Position numbers and translations under genes: made by a program. Shown here piece by piece: positions 9,070 through 17,374 of a DNA stretch of 64,000 nucleotides. The stretch is from the NCBI GenBank assembly GCA_963824475.1, contig CAWGPR010000006.1, positions 496,001 to 560,000 on the forward strand, read 5' to 3'. Source of the stretch: Roseiarcus sp963824475 (GTDB lineage Bacteria > Pseudomonadota > Alphaproteobacteria > Rhizobiales > Beijerinckiaceae). The notes below the pieces were generated by a model, which saw nothing but the letters and a program-made list of their open reading frames with translations, was not told where the DNA came from and ran no database searches. Position 1 is the first letter of the stretch, and each line of letters starts with the position of its first letter.

Positions 9070-10107
9070 CTAATGCACGCGGATGCGCGGATTGAGGTAG
9101 GCGTAGCCGATGTCGGAGATGAGCTGGGTGATGAGCACCAGGATCACCGAGACGAGCGAGCAACCGAGCAGGAGATCGATGTCGTTGTTGCCGGCGGCGT
9201 CGACCAGAGTTTGGCCGAAGCCCTGGTAGCGGAACATCACCTCGACGATGACCACGCCGGTCAACAGCCATGGAAACAAGAGCATGATGACCGTGAAGGG
9301 CGCGATCAACGCGTTGCGCAGCGCATGCTTGAGGACGATTGCGCTGAAGCTCAAGCCCTTGAGGCGCGCGGTGCGGATATATTGCGCGTTCATCACCTCG
9401 ATCATCGAGGCGCGAGTCATGCGCGAGACATAGCCCATGCCCAAGATCGCGACCGTCGCGACCGGCAACGCGAAATTATAGAATGTGAGGTGGCCTTCGG
9501 TCGCCGAAGCCGCCGAACCGTTGAGCCAGCCGAGCCAGGTGGCGAAGACGATGGTGAGCACGACGCCCGACACGTATTCGGGCGTCGATGTCGTCGCGAT
9601 CGAGAGAATCGACAGGACGCGATCGGTGCGCGAGCCTTCGCGCATGCCGGCGATAACTCCGATCGCGAGCGCGGTCGGGATCATGACCACGAGCACCCAG
9701 AACATGAGGATCGCCGTCGCTTCCAGCGCCGGCCCGAGCTTCTTGGCGACCTTGACCTTGAACTTGGTGGAACAGCCCAAATCGCCCTGCAGCACCCCGG
9801 AAAACCTGGGCGTCTTGGGTTCATCGCAAAAAGAAAAGCGGGGCGTCGCGACGCCCGTTACGGGATCGATGTTGGGCTGTTTGGGCCAGATTCCAAGCCA
9901 GGCGGCGTAGCGCTCGAGAAAGGGGCGGCGGTAGCCGTTCTTGACGAGCCAGCTCTCCAGCGCCTGGTCGGAGGCGTGCATCTCGGTCTGGCTGATCGCG
10001 AGCTTGCGAAGGTTTGGCTCGAGATTGACGAGATAAAACACGACCAGCGTCAGGCAGAGCATCGTCAGCAGCATCGCGCCGAGCCGACGAGCCAGGAATG
10101 ACGCCAT
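9070..10107 (-). CDS. ABC importer permease, DppB-like
   Basis: A 345-residue permease with an N-terminal transmembrane helix (MLLTMLCLTLVVFYLV), a periplasmic region of about 100 residues and at least five further helices. The EAA loop reads YIRTARLKGLSFSAIVLKHALRNAL, followed by the VVIVEVMFRYQGFGQTLVDAA segment characteristic of DppB/OppB. The start is ATG 10105-10107 with GGAGGGG upstream. It is the first permease after the binding protein and is followed after 10 bp by the DppC-like gene. The substrate is unknown; this family imports peptides, opines, nickel or some sugars. Confidence 0.87.
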   Translation of the reverse strand: MASFLARRLGAMLLTMLCLTLVVFYLVNLEPNLRKLAISQTEMHASDQALESWLVKNGYRRPFLERYAAWLGIWPKQPNIDPVTGVATPRFSFCDEPKTPRFSGVLQGDLGCSTKFKVKVAKKLGPALEATAILMFWVLVVMIPTALAIGVIAGMREGSRTDRVLSILSIATTSTPEYVSGVVLTIVFATWLGWLNGSAASATEGHLTFYNFALPVATVAILGMGYVSRMTRASMIEVMNAQYIRTARLKGLSFSAIVLKHALRNALIAPFTVIMLLFPWLLTGVVIVEVMFRYQGFGQTLVDAAGNNDIDLLLGCSLVSVILVLITQLISDIGYAYLNPRIRVH

Positions 10108-10200
10108 CGTCCCGCCCCTCCGTCGTGGCTCAGAACGCCGGCCGGTCCGTTCTCAAAGCATGGGATCGGCCGGCGCCTGCGACCTTTGGCGCGCCAAGCT

Positions 10201-11852
10201 TCAGGCGTTGAGCCATACGCGCTCGAGATGGGTCTCGTAGAGGGGATGCATGCCGTAATCCATCACCGCCGGCGTGCGATGGTTGTAGAGCGTCAACCAA
10301 TAGGGCTGGATGATGATTCCCAAATCCTGGAGGATCTGCTCGAGGTCCTTCATCACCACCTTGCGCGCCTTCGGGTCCGGGATGGCCAGCGCCTTTTCAA
10401 GCTTGGCGTCGAAGATCGGGTTGGAATAGGCGCTCTCGTTCCAGGCCTCGCCGGTGCGGTAGGCGAGCGCCAGGACCTGAACGCCGAGCGGGCGCATGTT
10501 CCAGTCGGTGATTGAATAGGGATATTTCGTCCAGTCGTTCCAGAAGGTCGAGCCCGGCAGCACCGTGCGCTTCACCTTGAAGCCCGCTTCGCGCAATTGG
10601 GCCGCGATCGCGTCGCCGGAGTTCTTGTAATATTCCTCGTCGCTGGTGATGAGCTCGTGCTCGAAGTCGATCTGGCCGGCGTCGGTCATCAGCTTCTTGG
10701 CGCCGGCGATGTCGCGCGACTTCTTCGGCAGCTCCGCATATTCCGGATGGATCGGCGCGACGTGGAAGTTCTCGCCGACCGTGCCGTGGTCTTCGATGCC
10801 GAGCTTGAGGATGGTCGCATTGTCGACCGCCATCTGCAACGCGTTGCGCACGCGCTGATCGTCATAGGGCTTCTGCTTGACGTTCGTGCGCGCGACGATG
10901 GTCGCCGACGTCTGGACGTCGGAGCGCACGAGCCCGGACTTGTCCAGGATCGCCACATAGGCTGCGTCGGTCTTCATCGTGCAGTCGAGCTCCTTCGATT
11001 CGAAGGCGCTGACGGTGGCGGAAATATCGGGGCCGTAGTCGATGAACTCGACGCCGTCGAGATAAGGATCGCCGCCCCACCACTTGCCATGGGTCCGCCG
11101 CTTGAAGGCGGCTTTCTTGCCGACCTCGAACGAGACGAGCTCGAATGCGCCGGTCCCGATCGGATGCTTGACGAGATCCTTGCCGTCCTTTTCGAAATCG
11201 CGATGGACGATCAGCCCCGGATAATCCGACATGCCCGGAATGATGGTGATGTCGGGCTTCTTGAGCGAGAGCTTGACGGTAAAGTCGTCGACCTTGGCGA
11301 TCGCGCCGTCGCGCGCCTTCTTGGTCGCGGGGTCGATGAGCGCGGCCATGCGCGCGGCCATCGAATTGCCCTCGACCGATTGATCGCACCAGCGATTGAT
11401 GTTGAAGACCACGTCGTCGGCGTTGAACGCATCGCCATTGTTCCAGATCACGCCCTTGCGTACGTGCAGAACATATTCGGTCGCGTCCGGGTTCACCTCC
11501 CAGGATTTCGAGCAGCGCCGGTTCAAAGGTGAATTGGCGAGTGTAAGTGACAAGGGAATCGAGATACTGACGCGCGACGTTGCCCATCTCCGGCCAATCG
11601 TAGGTGCGCGGGTCCTTCTGATCCTTGACGAACATCCCGAACTCTTAACACCCCGCCCTTCTTGGGCGTTTCAGCGAAGGCCGGCGTCGGCGCCGCGAGG
11701 CCGAGCATGCCGTAGGCGGCGGCGGTCGACGCGCCGAAGATGGTGGCGAGCGCGAGAAACTCGCGCCGGTCGATTGCTCCTGCCCTGGCTTCCGCCGCCC
11801 AGGCTTTCAGGTTTCTCCGCCCGAACCGGCCCTTGAGCGCTTCGCTGATCAT
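10201..11852 (-). CDS. Family 5 extracellular solute-binding protein of the ABC importer (two frame breaks)
   Basis: The start is ATG 11850-11852 with a clear GGGAGAA site. The leader has a long basic stretch and the Tat-like AIDRREFLALATIFG before AAPTPAFAETPKKGG, so export to the periplasm is likely. The frame then changes twice: near 11639 (GGVLRV, then MFVKDQKDPRTYDW in the next frame) and near 11507 (FEPALLE, then SWEVNPDATEYVLHV in the third). Both are single extra bases. After them about 430 residues read cleanly, with the SBP_bac_5 features LHVRKGVIWNNGDAFNADDVVF and a C-terminal PYWLTLYNHRTP region. The ligand is not predictable. Removing the two bases would restore a normal protein of about 549 residues. 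Confidence 0.83.
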
Positions 11853-12105
11853 TCCCGTTCTCCCTTGTTGTTCTCGGCCGGTCGCCCGACAGGCCTCATT
11901 GTCCGCGCTTGCGCGTCGTCCCAAGCTTTGCATGAGGTGCGTCAGGATGAATTCGCCCGGGCCGGGCGCCCAAATTCTCGGCGCCGACCTCTGTTCGGGC
12001 TTTGCGTCATGGCAACCTGATCGCAACATGGACACGCGCGTACACTTGGGAAAGGACGCTAACGCGATTGCAAAAACCGTGCAACGGCGGGACCCGCTCT
12101 CCGCG

Positions 12106-13290
12106 TTATGCTTCATCCATGGCGAGCCTGCGGGCGTAGGCGACATGCAGCGCCTTGGCGAGCGCCTCGCCGAGGCTGAGGCTGCGGCGCCGGCGCAAAT
12201 AGTTCTGAAAATCGTAGATGGTGACGCCCGGACAGACCTCGAATTCGAAAAAGGTCGGCTTACCATCGGCGTCGATGCGGAAATCGATCGAGAAAACATC
12301 GCGAAGGCCGATCAGCCGGGCGAGGCGGCCGCTTCGATCGAGGATCCGCGCGACCGCGCGCCGCGACTGCTCGCTCGTCTCATCGCGCAGATCGATCATG
12401 CGCGGGGTGAAGGCGGCCGCCCGCGTCGCGCCGAAGCCGCCGCGTCCGCCGGCGGTGTCGCGCGCCCCCGATAGTGTCTCGTTGTCCTTCATGGTCAGAA
12501 AGGCGCCGCCGGTCTCGCTCGCGGGATCCTTGACGATCCGTTCGACGCCGAGCTGACCGGCGAATTCGCCGCCCAGATCCATGAAACTCACCCGTACGTC
12601 GTCGCCTTCGACAAAAGGTTGGATCAGCGCCCGGTCGCGATAGCGTTCCCAGATGCGGTGCGCCCGATCGTTCGCCTCCGACCGATCGCGGCACAGGCTG
12701 TCGGCGAAAATCCCAATCTTCGCGCCAAGCGTATTGGGCTTGACGAACAGCGGCCCGGCTGGCTTCGGCCAGTCCCCGAGAGCGGCGATTTCGCTCTCGC
12801 CTTCCATGAGCCTGGTCGGCGGGACGGCAAGGCCGGTGGCGGAAGCGAGCGCGAGGCTCGCGAACTTGTCCTGGCATAGGTGCGCCGCAGCGGCCGGACT
12901 GCCGAAACGCGCGAAGCCCTCAAGGCGGGCGAGAGCGGGAACCGAAGAGCCGCGATAAAAGCGCACGCCGTCGTTGAGCGTCCACACGATCGTCCGATCC
13001 CTCAGCGGCGCCAATTCTCTCAGTCGCGCCGAGAGGTCGTCGAGGGCGAGGAATTCGGCGACGATTCCCTTCTCGCGCAGCGCTTGCGCGATGTCGTCGG
13101 CGAACAGCGGCAGGTCGGTCGATTGGGCGAGATAGACGGCGATCTCGGCGGCGACGTCGGGCGGATAACCGAAGATTTCAAGCCGGCGGCGCGCCGCGTC
13201 CTCGCTCTCGAATGCGATCACGACGTTGGAGAGCATAGAAACGGCGCTTTCGCTTTGGCGCAAGGGAGCGGTCGAGGATTCGTCAATCAT
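12106..13290 (-). CDS. D-Ala-D-Ala ligase-like ATP-grasp protein
   Basis: A 394-residue ATP-grasp enzyme. The start is ATG 13288-13290 with GGAGG five bases upstream; the open frame extends far upstream antisense to mtnA, but that part has no gene character. Visible ATP-grasp features are KFASLALASATGLAVPPT, the nucleotide-binding LFVKPNTLGAKIGI, ALIQPFVEGDDVRVSFMDLGGEF and the metal-binding end IDADGKPTFFEFEVCPGV. Such enzymes join a carboxylate to an amine or similar nucleophile through an acyl phosphate. The N-terminal half (FGYPPDVAAEIAVYLAQSTDLP) resembles the fold before D-Ala ligase domains. It stands alone, divergent from mtnA, so substrate and pathway are unknown. Confidence 0.75.
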   Translation of the reverse strand: MIDESSTAPLRQSESAVSMLSNVVIAFESEDAARRRLEIFGYPPDVAAEIAVYLAQSTDLPLFADDIAQALREKGIVAEFLALDDLSARLRELAPLRDRTIVWTLNDGVRFYRGSSVPALARLEGFARFGSPAAAAHLCQDKFASLALASATGLAVPPTRLMEGESEIAALGDWPKPAGPLFVKPNTLGAKIGIFADSLCRDRSEANDRAHRIWERYRDRALIQPFVEGDDVRVSFMDLGGEFAGQLGVERIVKDPASETGGAFLTMKDNETLSGARDTAGGRGGFGATRAAAFTPRMIDLRDETSEQSRRAVARILDRSGRLARLIGLRDVFSIDFRIDADGKPTFFEFEVCPGVTIYDFQNYLRRRRSLSLGEALAKALHVAYARRLAMDEA

Positions 13291-13399
13291 GTCGACCTCC
13301 ATGATTGCAAGGTAGGGCGGTGATCGAAAGGCGACAAAGTCGATTATTTGGGCGTCGGAACCCGAATTCCGCGCGCTCGCCGGCTGTGATATCGACGGC

Positions 13400-13422
13400 G
13401 CGACCGCGCAACCCCTGGTCGC
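13400..13422 (+). promoter_or_regulatory. Hairpin in mtnA leader
   Basis: GCGACC (13400-13405) and GGTCGC (13417-13422) form a perfect 6-bp stem directly before the purine-rich ribosome binding region of mtnA. I could not match the leader to any S-adenosylmethionine riboswitch class. A regulatory role is speculative. Confidence 0.25.
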
Positions 13423-13443
13423 GAGGGAGAGGAGAAACCCTGG

Positions 13444-14538
13444 GTGAAAGTTGACGGGCGCCCTTACCGCACGATCTGGCTCAACGAAGATGGCTCGAGC
13501 GTCGACGTCATCGATCAGCGCTGGCTGCCGCATGAGTTCAAGGTCGCGACGCTCGGCAGCGTCGCCGAGGCGGCGACCGCGATCCGCGACATGTGGGTGC
13601 GCGGGGCGCCGCTGATCGGCGCGACCGCGGCCTATGGGCTGGCGCTCGCCATGCGCGAGGATCCGAGCGACGCGGCGCTCGACGCCGCGCGCGACCAGCT
13701 CGCTGCGACGCGGCCGACCGCGATCAACCTGCGCTGGGCCCTCGACGCGGTCGGCGCGCGTCTCGCGCCCCTCGCCCCGCAGGCGCGGGCCGCAGCCGCT
13801 TACGCCGAGGCCAAGCGCATCGCCGACGAGGATGTCGAGATCAATCGCGCGATCGGCGCGCATGGCCTCAAGATCCTTCGCCGCCTGGCGGCCTATAAGA
13901 ACCCCGGCGCGCCGGTCAACATCCTCACCCATTGCAACGCTGGTTGGCTGGCGACGGTCGACTACGGCACCGCCACCGCGCCGATTTATCTGGCGATGGA
14001 GGAGGGCGTGAATGTCCATGTCTATGTTGATGAGACCCGCCCTCGCAATCAGGGCGCTTCGCTCACCGCCTGGGAGCTCGCCCATCACGGCGCGCCGCAC
14101 ACGCTCATTGTCGACAACGCCGGCGGCCATCTGATGCAGCATGGCCTCATCGACATGGTGATCGTCGGCTCCGACCGGACGACCGCCAACGGCGACGTCT
14201 GCAACAAGATCGGCACCTATCTCAAGGCGCTCGCGGCGCGGGACAATTCGGTGCCGTTTTACGTCGCGCTGCCGTCGCCGACCATCGACTGGACGGTTCG
14301 CGACGGGGTGAAGGAAATCCCGATCGAGGAGCGCAGCGCCGATGAGGTCAACTTCATCCAGGGGCGGAGCGACGATGGGGCGATCACGCGCGTCAGGATC
14401 GCGCCGGAAGGGGGACGGGCGGCCAATCCGGCGTTCGACGTCACTCCGGCGCGGCTGGTGACCGGCCTCATCACCGAGCGCGGCGTGGCCGAGGCCTCGC
14501 CTGAGGGGCTGAAGGCGCTGTTCCCGGAGCGGGCTTGA
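13444..14538 (+). CDS. mtnA: Methylthioribose-1-phosphate isomerase
   Basis: A 364-residue isomerase of the methionine salvage pathway, converting 5-methylthioribose-1-phosphate to methylthioribulose-1-phosphate in the cytoplasm. The catalytic Cys lies in LTHCNAGWLAT and the catalytic Asp in VGSDRTTANGDVCNKIGTY; the substrate-binding VRGAPLIGATAAYG is near the N-terminus. Length and motifs match the eIF2B-like MtnA family. The start is the GTG at 13444, behind GAGAGGAG. mtnP, often adjacent, is not seen here. It precedes a CaiB/BaiF gene in the same direction with a 60-bp gap. Confidence 0.93.
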   Translation: MKVDGRPYRTIWLNEDGSSVDVIDQRWLPHEFKVATLGSVAEAATAIRDMWVRGAPLIGATAAYGLALAMREDPSDAALDAARDQLAATRPTAINLRWALDAVGARLAPLAPQARAAAAYAEAKRIADEDVEINRAIGAHGLKILRRLAAYKNPGAPVNILTHCNAGWLATVDYGTATAPIYLAMEEGVNVHVYVDETRPRNQGASLTAWELAHHGAPHTLIVDNAGGHLMQHGLIDMVIVGSDRTTANGDVCNKIGTYLKALAARDNSVPFYVALPSPTIDWTVRDGVKEIPIEERSADEVNFIQGRSDDGAITRVRIAPEGGRAANPAFDVTPARLVTGLITERGVAEASPEGLKALFPERA

Positions 14539-14598
14539 GAGGGGAGGGGGCCCTGTTCTCAATCGAGCGCCAGTGTAGAGTCGCGCCGGGGGTATTGC

Positions 14599-15621
14599 AT
14601 GATCCGTCCGCTTGCGGGCCTGAAAGTGGTCGAATTCGAGGGGATCGGTCCGGGTCCGCTCGCCGGCCGCATGCTTGCGGATCTGGGCGCCGACGTTGTT
14701 GCGATCGTCCGCCCGGACAAGGCCAAGCTTGGCGATCCGGACCGCCCGCTTTCCGAGGGTCCTCTGCGTCGCGGAAAGCGGCTTGTTCCCCTCAATCTGA
14801 AGCGCCTTGAAGCGGTCGCCGAGGCGCTGGCGCTGGTCGAAGCCGCCGACGCGTTGATCGAAGGCAATCGGCCGGGCGTCATGGAGCGTCTTGGTCTAGG
14901 TCCGACCGACTGCGCCAAGCGCAATCCGCGCCTCGTCTATGGGCGCATGACCGGCTGGGGGCAGGACGGTCCGCTCGCTCAAACCGCGGGCCACGATCTC
15001 AACTATCTGGCGCTGAGCGGCGTCTTGTCGCTGGCCGCCCGCGACGGGCAGGCGCCGATCGCCCCGCCCACGGTTCTTGGCGACGGAGGCGGCGCGCTCG
15101 GCCTCGCCTTCGGGGTGGTCGCCGCCGTTTTCGCCGCCTCCCGCACCGGGAAGGGCTGCGTGATCAACTGTTCGATCCTCGACGTCGCGGCAAGCCTTGG
15201 CGGCATCGCGCTCGCGGCCCGCGCCGTCGGAATGCTGGACGCGCCAAGCCCGTTCCACAACTCGCCGTTCTACGACGTCTACGATTGTGCTGACGGCCGC
15301 TTTGTCTCCATTGGCGCGCTCGAGCCGCAATTCTACGCCCTGTTGCTCGACAAGCTTGGCCTTGCGGACGTCGATCCGAAAGCGCAATACGACCGCTCCG
15401 CTTGGCCGGCGCTGAAAGCGCGGTTGCGCGCGCTGTTCCTGAGCCAGCCGAGCGCGCATTGGCGCGCGCTGCTCGAGGGCGGCGATGCCTGCTTCGCCCC
15501 GGTGCTGAGCCTCGCGGAGGCCGCCGCCCATCCGCACAACGCCGCGCGCGGCGTCTATAACCGCGGACCGGCCGGCGAACTGGACGTGGCGGCCGCGCCT
15601 CGCTTCTTGCCGCTCGAGTGA
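14599..15621 (+). CDS. CaiB/BaiF CoA transferase, alpha-methylacyl-CoA racemase-like
   Basis: A 340-residue family III CoA transferase. Features are the N-terminal RPLAGLKVVEFEGIGPGPLAGRM segment (CoA binding, as in racemase Amacr/Mcr), LEGNRPGVMERLGLGP and YGRMTGWGQDGP, and the catalytic Asp region VLGDGGGALGLAFG. The EFEGIGPGPLAG variant and the short length favour 2-methylacyl-CoA epimerisation rather than intermolecular CoA transfer. Such an enzyme would feed branched-chain acyl-CoAs into beta-oxidation. It starts at ATG 14599 and may be co-transcribed with mtnA and the downstream hydrolase. Confidence 0.88.
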   Translation: MIRPLAGLKVVEFEGIGPGPLAGRMLADLGADVVAIVRPDKAKLGDPDRPLSEGPLRRGKRLVPLNLKRLEAVAEALALVEAADALIEGNRPGVMERLGLGPTDCAKRNPRLVYGRMTGWGQDGPLAQTAGHDLNYLALSGVLSLAARDGQAPIAPPTVLGDGGGALGLAFGVVAAVFAASRTGKGCVINCSILDVAASLGGIALAARAVGMLDAPSPFHNSPFYDVYDCADGRFVSIGALEPQFYALLLDKLGLADVDPKAQYDRSAWPALKARLRALFLSQPSAHWRALLEGGDACFAPVLSLAEAAAHPHNAARGVYNRGPAGELDVAAAPRFLPLE

Positions 15622-15660
15622 ACCGGCTCGCGGCGGGATACGAAGGGACGAAGCCAGACG

Positions 15661-16707
15661 ATGTTAAATCGCGCCATGCCTCAACCGCTTGTGTTCCCCA
15701 ACCCCGACCCGCCGAAACCTGGCGAAACGATCGAGGTTCGTCCGGGCGTGTTGTGGGCGCGTTTTCCCCTCCCGTTCCGGCTCGATCACGTCAACATCTA
15801 TCTGATCGAGGACGGCGACGGGTTCGCGCTCATCGACGCGGGGATCGACAACGCCCAGTCCCGAGCCGCCTGGGAGGCGCTCATCGCCGGGCCGCTTCGG
15901 GGACGCAGACTGACGCGGATCATCGCCACCCATTTCCACCCGGACCATGTCGGCCTGGCTGGGTGGCTCTGCGAGCGCTTCGGCCTGCAGCTCGCGATGA
16001 GCGAGACGGAATATCTGATCGCGCTCAATCTTCGTCTCGACCCGCAAGGGCTGAGATCGGAGCCCTATCGCGGCTTCTACCGCTCGCACGGCCTGACCGA
16101 GGAGAGCACGGAGCTCCTGCTCGGCAATGGATTGCAGTATTTGAGAATGGTCTCGACGCTGCCGAGGACCTTCCTGCGCCTTATCGCCGATGACCGCCTG
16201 AGGATCGGCGGCCGTGAATTCGAAGTGATGACCGGCGCCGGGCATTCGCCCGAGCAGGTGATGCTCTACTCGAAAGCCGACAATTTCGTTCTCATCGGCG
16301 ATCAGGTGCTGGCCAAGATCTCGCCCAATGTCAGCGTCGAGGCGATGGATCCTGAGGGGGATCCGCTCGGCGCCTACTTGCGCTCGCTCGAAAGGCTCAG
16401 GGCGACGCCGCCCGAGGATGTGCTGGTCCTGTCCGGCCACAACCTCCCGTTCATTGGCCTGCACGTGCGCGCCGGCGAGCTCATCGCCCATCACGAGGCG
16501 CGCTGCATGGCCATTCTCGAGGCCTGCAAACAGGGGCCGCAGACGGTCGCCGAACTCGTGCCGGTCATTTTCGGGCGCACGATTGACGACCCGCACCAGC
16601 TCACGTTCGCCTTCAGCGAGGCGCTCGCGCATGTGAACATCCTCGTCCGCGGCGGCCGGCTGCGCATCGCGAACGCTGCGCAGGGCCTGGCGCTCGAGGC
16701 GGCGTGA
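15661..16707 (+). CDS. MBL-fold metallo-hydrolase
   Basis: A 348-residue metallo-beta-lactamase-fold protein. The metal-binding motif THFHPDHVG lies at about residues 90-98; further ligands are the His in GAGHSPEQV and the Asp in LIGDQVLAKISP, and a C-terminal His in LSGHNLPF. A C-terminal helical extension (PQTVAELVPVIFGR, LAHVNILVRGGRL) resembles the winged-helix tail of LACTB2-like hydrolases, which act on thioesters, glyoxylase-type substrates or RNA. The start could be ATG 15661 or ATG 15676. It lies 39 bp behind the CoA-transferase gene, so acyl-CoA thioester metabolism is a reasonable guess. Confidence 0.85.
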   Translation: MLNRAMPQPLVFPNPDPPKPGETIEVRPGVLWARFPLPFRLDHVNIYLIEDGDGFALIDAGIDNAQSRAAWEALIAGPLRGRRLTRIIATHFHPDHVGLAGWLCERFGLQLAMSETEYLIALNLRLDPQGLRSEPYRGFYRSHGLTEESTELLLGNGLQYLRMVSTLPRTFLRLIADDRLRIGGREFEVMTGAGHSPEQVMLYSKADNFVLIGDQVLAKISPNVSVEAMDPEGDPLGAYLRSLERLRATPPEDVLVLSGHNLPFIGLHVRAGELIAHHEARCMAILEACKQGPQTVAELVPVIFGRTIDDPHQLTFAFSEALAHVNILVRGGRLRIANAAQGLALEAA

Positions 16708-16759
16708 AATTGGGGCATGTCTTGTCGTCCCGTTCGCGCGCTGTGCTATAAGGCCGGCC

Positions 16760-16990
16760 ATGATCGCTGCATTGAAGGACCTGCTTCCGCGCATCGACGC
16801 TTGGCCCTCGGAGGATCAGGAGGCGCTGGTGGAGGCGGCGCGTGGGATCGAGGCGGAGCGAACGGGCGTCTACCAGGCGACGGCGGAGGAACTGGCCGCG
16901 ATCAACCGCGGACTCGACGACGTGCGCGGCGGCCGTTTGGCTGCGGTTGAAGCGCTGGCCGCGGCGCGCGCCAAATTCCGCGGCGAATGA
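16760..16990 (+). CDS. ParD/RelB-like antitoxin
   Basis: A small acidic 76-residue protein with helical content. Its ending, ELAAINRGLDDVRGGRLAAVEALAAARAKF, matches the toxin-binding tail common in ParE-partner antitoxins of alphaproteobacteria. The stop overlaps the ATG of a ParE-like frame as ATGA, the usual coupling in these modules. The toxin is truncated, so this antitoxin is orphaned. The first half has no clear DNA-binding signature. Confidence 0.7.
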   Translation: MIAALKDLLPRIDAWPSEDQEALVEAARGIEAERTGVYQATAEELAAINRGLDDVRGGRLAAVEALAAARAKFRGE

Positions 16991-17127
16991 TCGTTCGCTG
17001 GACAGCCGGGGCGCTCGCTGACCTCATATCGATCGATAACTACCAACGCCTTCGTTGGCCGGAGTCACGCGCGGCATTCGAGCGGCGTTTAGAGCAGATT
17101 GCATTTGGGTCGAAGCGCCAATTGTAG
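16987..17127 (+). pseudogene. Truncated ParE/RelE-like toxin
   Basis: The 46-codon frame starts with MIVRWTAGALADLISI, the typical beginning of ParE/RelE plasmid-stabilisation toxins, and continues to about residue 35 (ESRAAFERRLEQI). It then enters the inverted-repeat sequence TAGAGCAGATT that bounds the adjacent insertion element, and stops at 17125-17127. About half of a normal ParE (90-100 residues) is missing and was not found on the far side of the insertions. It is best read as a toxin gene cut by a mobile element. Confidence 0.65.
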
Positions 17128-17374
17128 CCGCGCTCGATGAGCGCGGCGACGCGGTCGACGACCGCGCCTTGTCTCATGATTTGCGGCGTCTGGTCCGGCA
17201 GGATTGGACGCCGCCGGCTTGAGTCGCAATCAGGCCGGCGGCGGGAGGGGATGGGTCGTGATCGCGCCAATCCCAAGGGACTGATTTGTAGTTTGACCAC
17301 CCCTCTCTTTTCCCAGCGGCCTGAACGGACACCCGGGGATCAAGCCCCCGAGACAAGACAAGGACTGAGAAAAG
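17128..17374 (+). ncRNA. Candidate bridge RNA / structured leader of the IS110 element
   Basis: The 247-bp stretch between the toxin remnant and the transposase start has no gene but several strong hairpins: CCGCGCTC-gat-GAGCGCGG (17128-17146); GCGGTC-gac-GACCGC (17151-17165); GGCGTC and GACGCC with a 16-base loop (17184-17211); and GCCGCCGGC with GCCGGCGGC around a 15-base loop (17210-17242). IS110 elements of the group with a long 5' end encode a bridge RNA there, whose internal loops pair with target and donor DNA. The position and stem-loop architecture fit; pairing of loops to the element ends was not worked out. Confidence 0.4.

Noticed and set aside
13320..13443. S-adenosylmethionine riboswitch before mtnA
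   Set aside because: Only a single 6-bp hairpin was found; no SAM-I, SAM-II or SAM/SAH core motif could be matched.
13291..14562. N-terminal extension of the ATP-grasp frame to 14562
   Set aside because: It runs antisense to mtnA and lacks protein character; the ATG at 13288-13290 has an ideal GGAGG.
17040..17300. 86-codon minus-strand frame in the IS110 leader
   Set aside because: Covers the strong hairpins and the end of the toxin remnant; no domain and no ribosome binding site.
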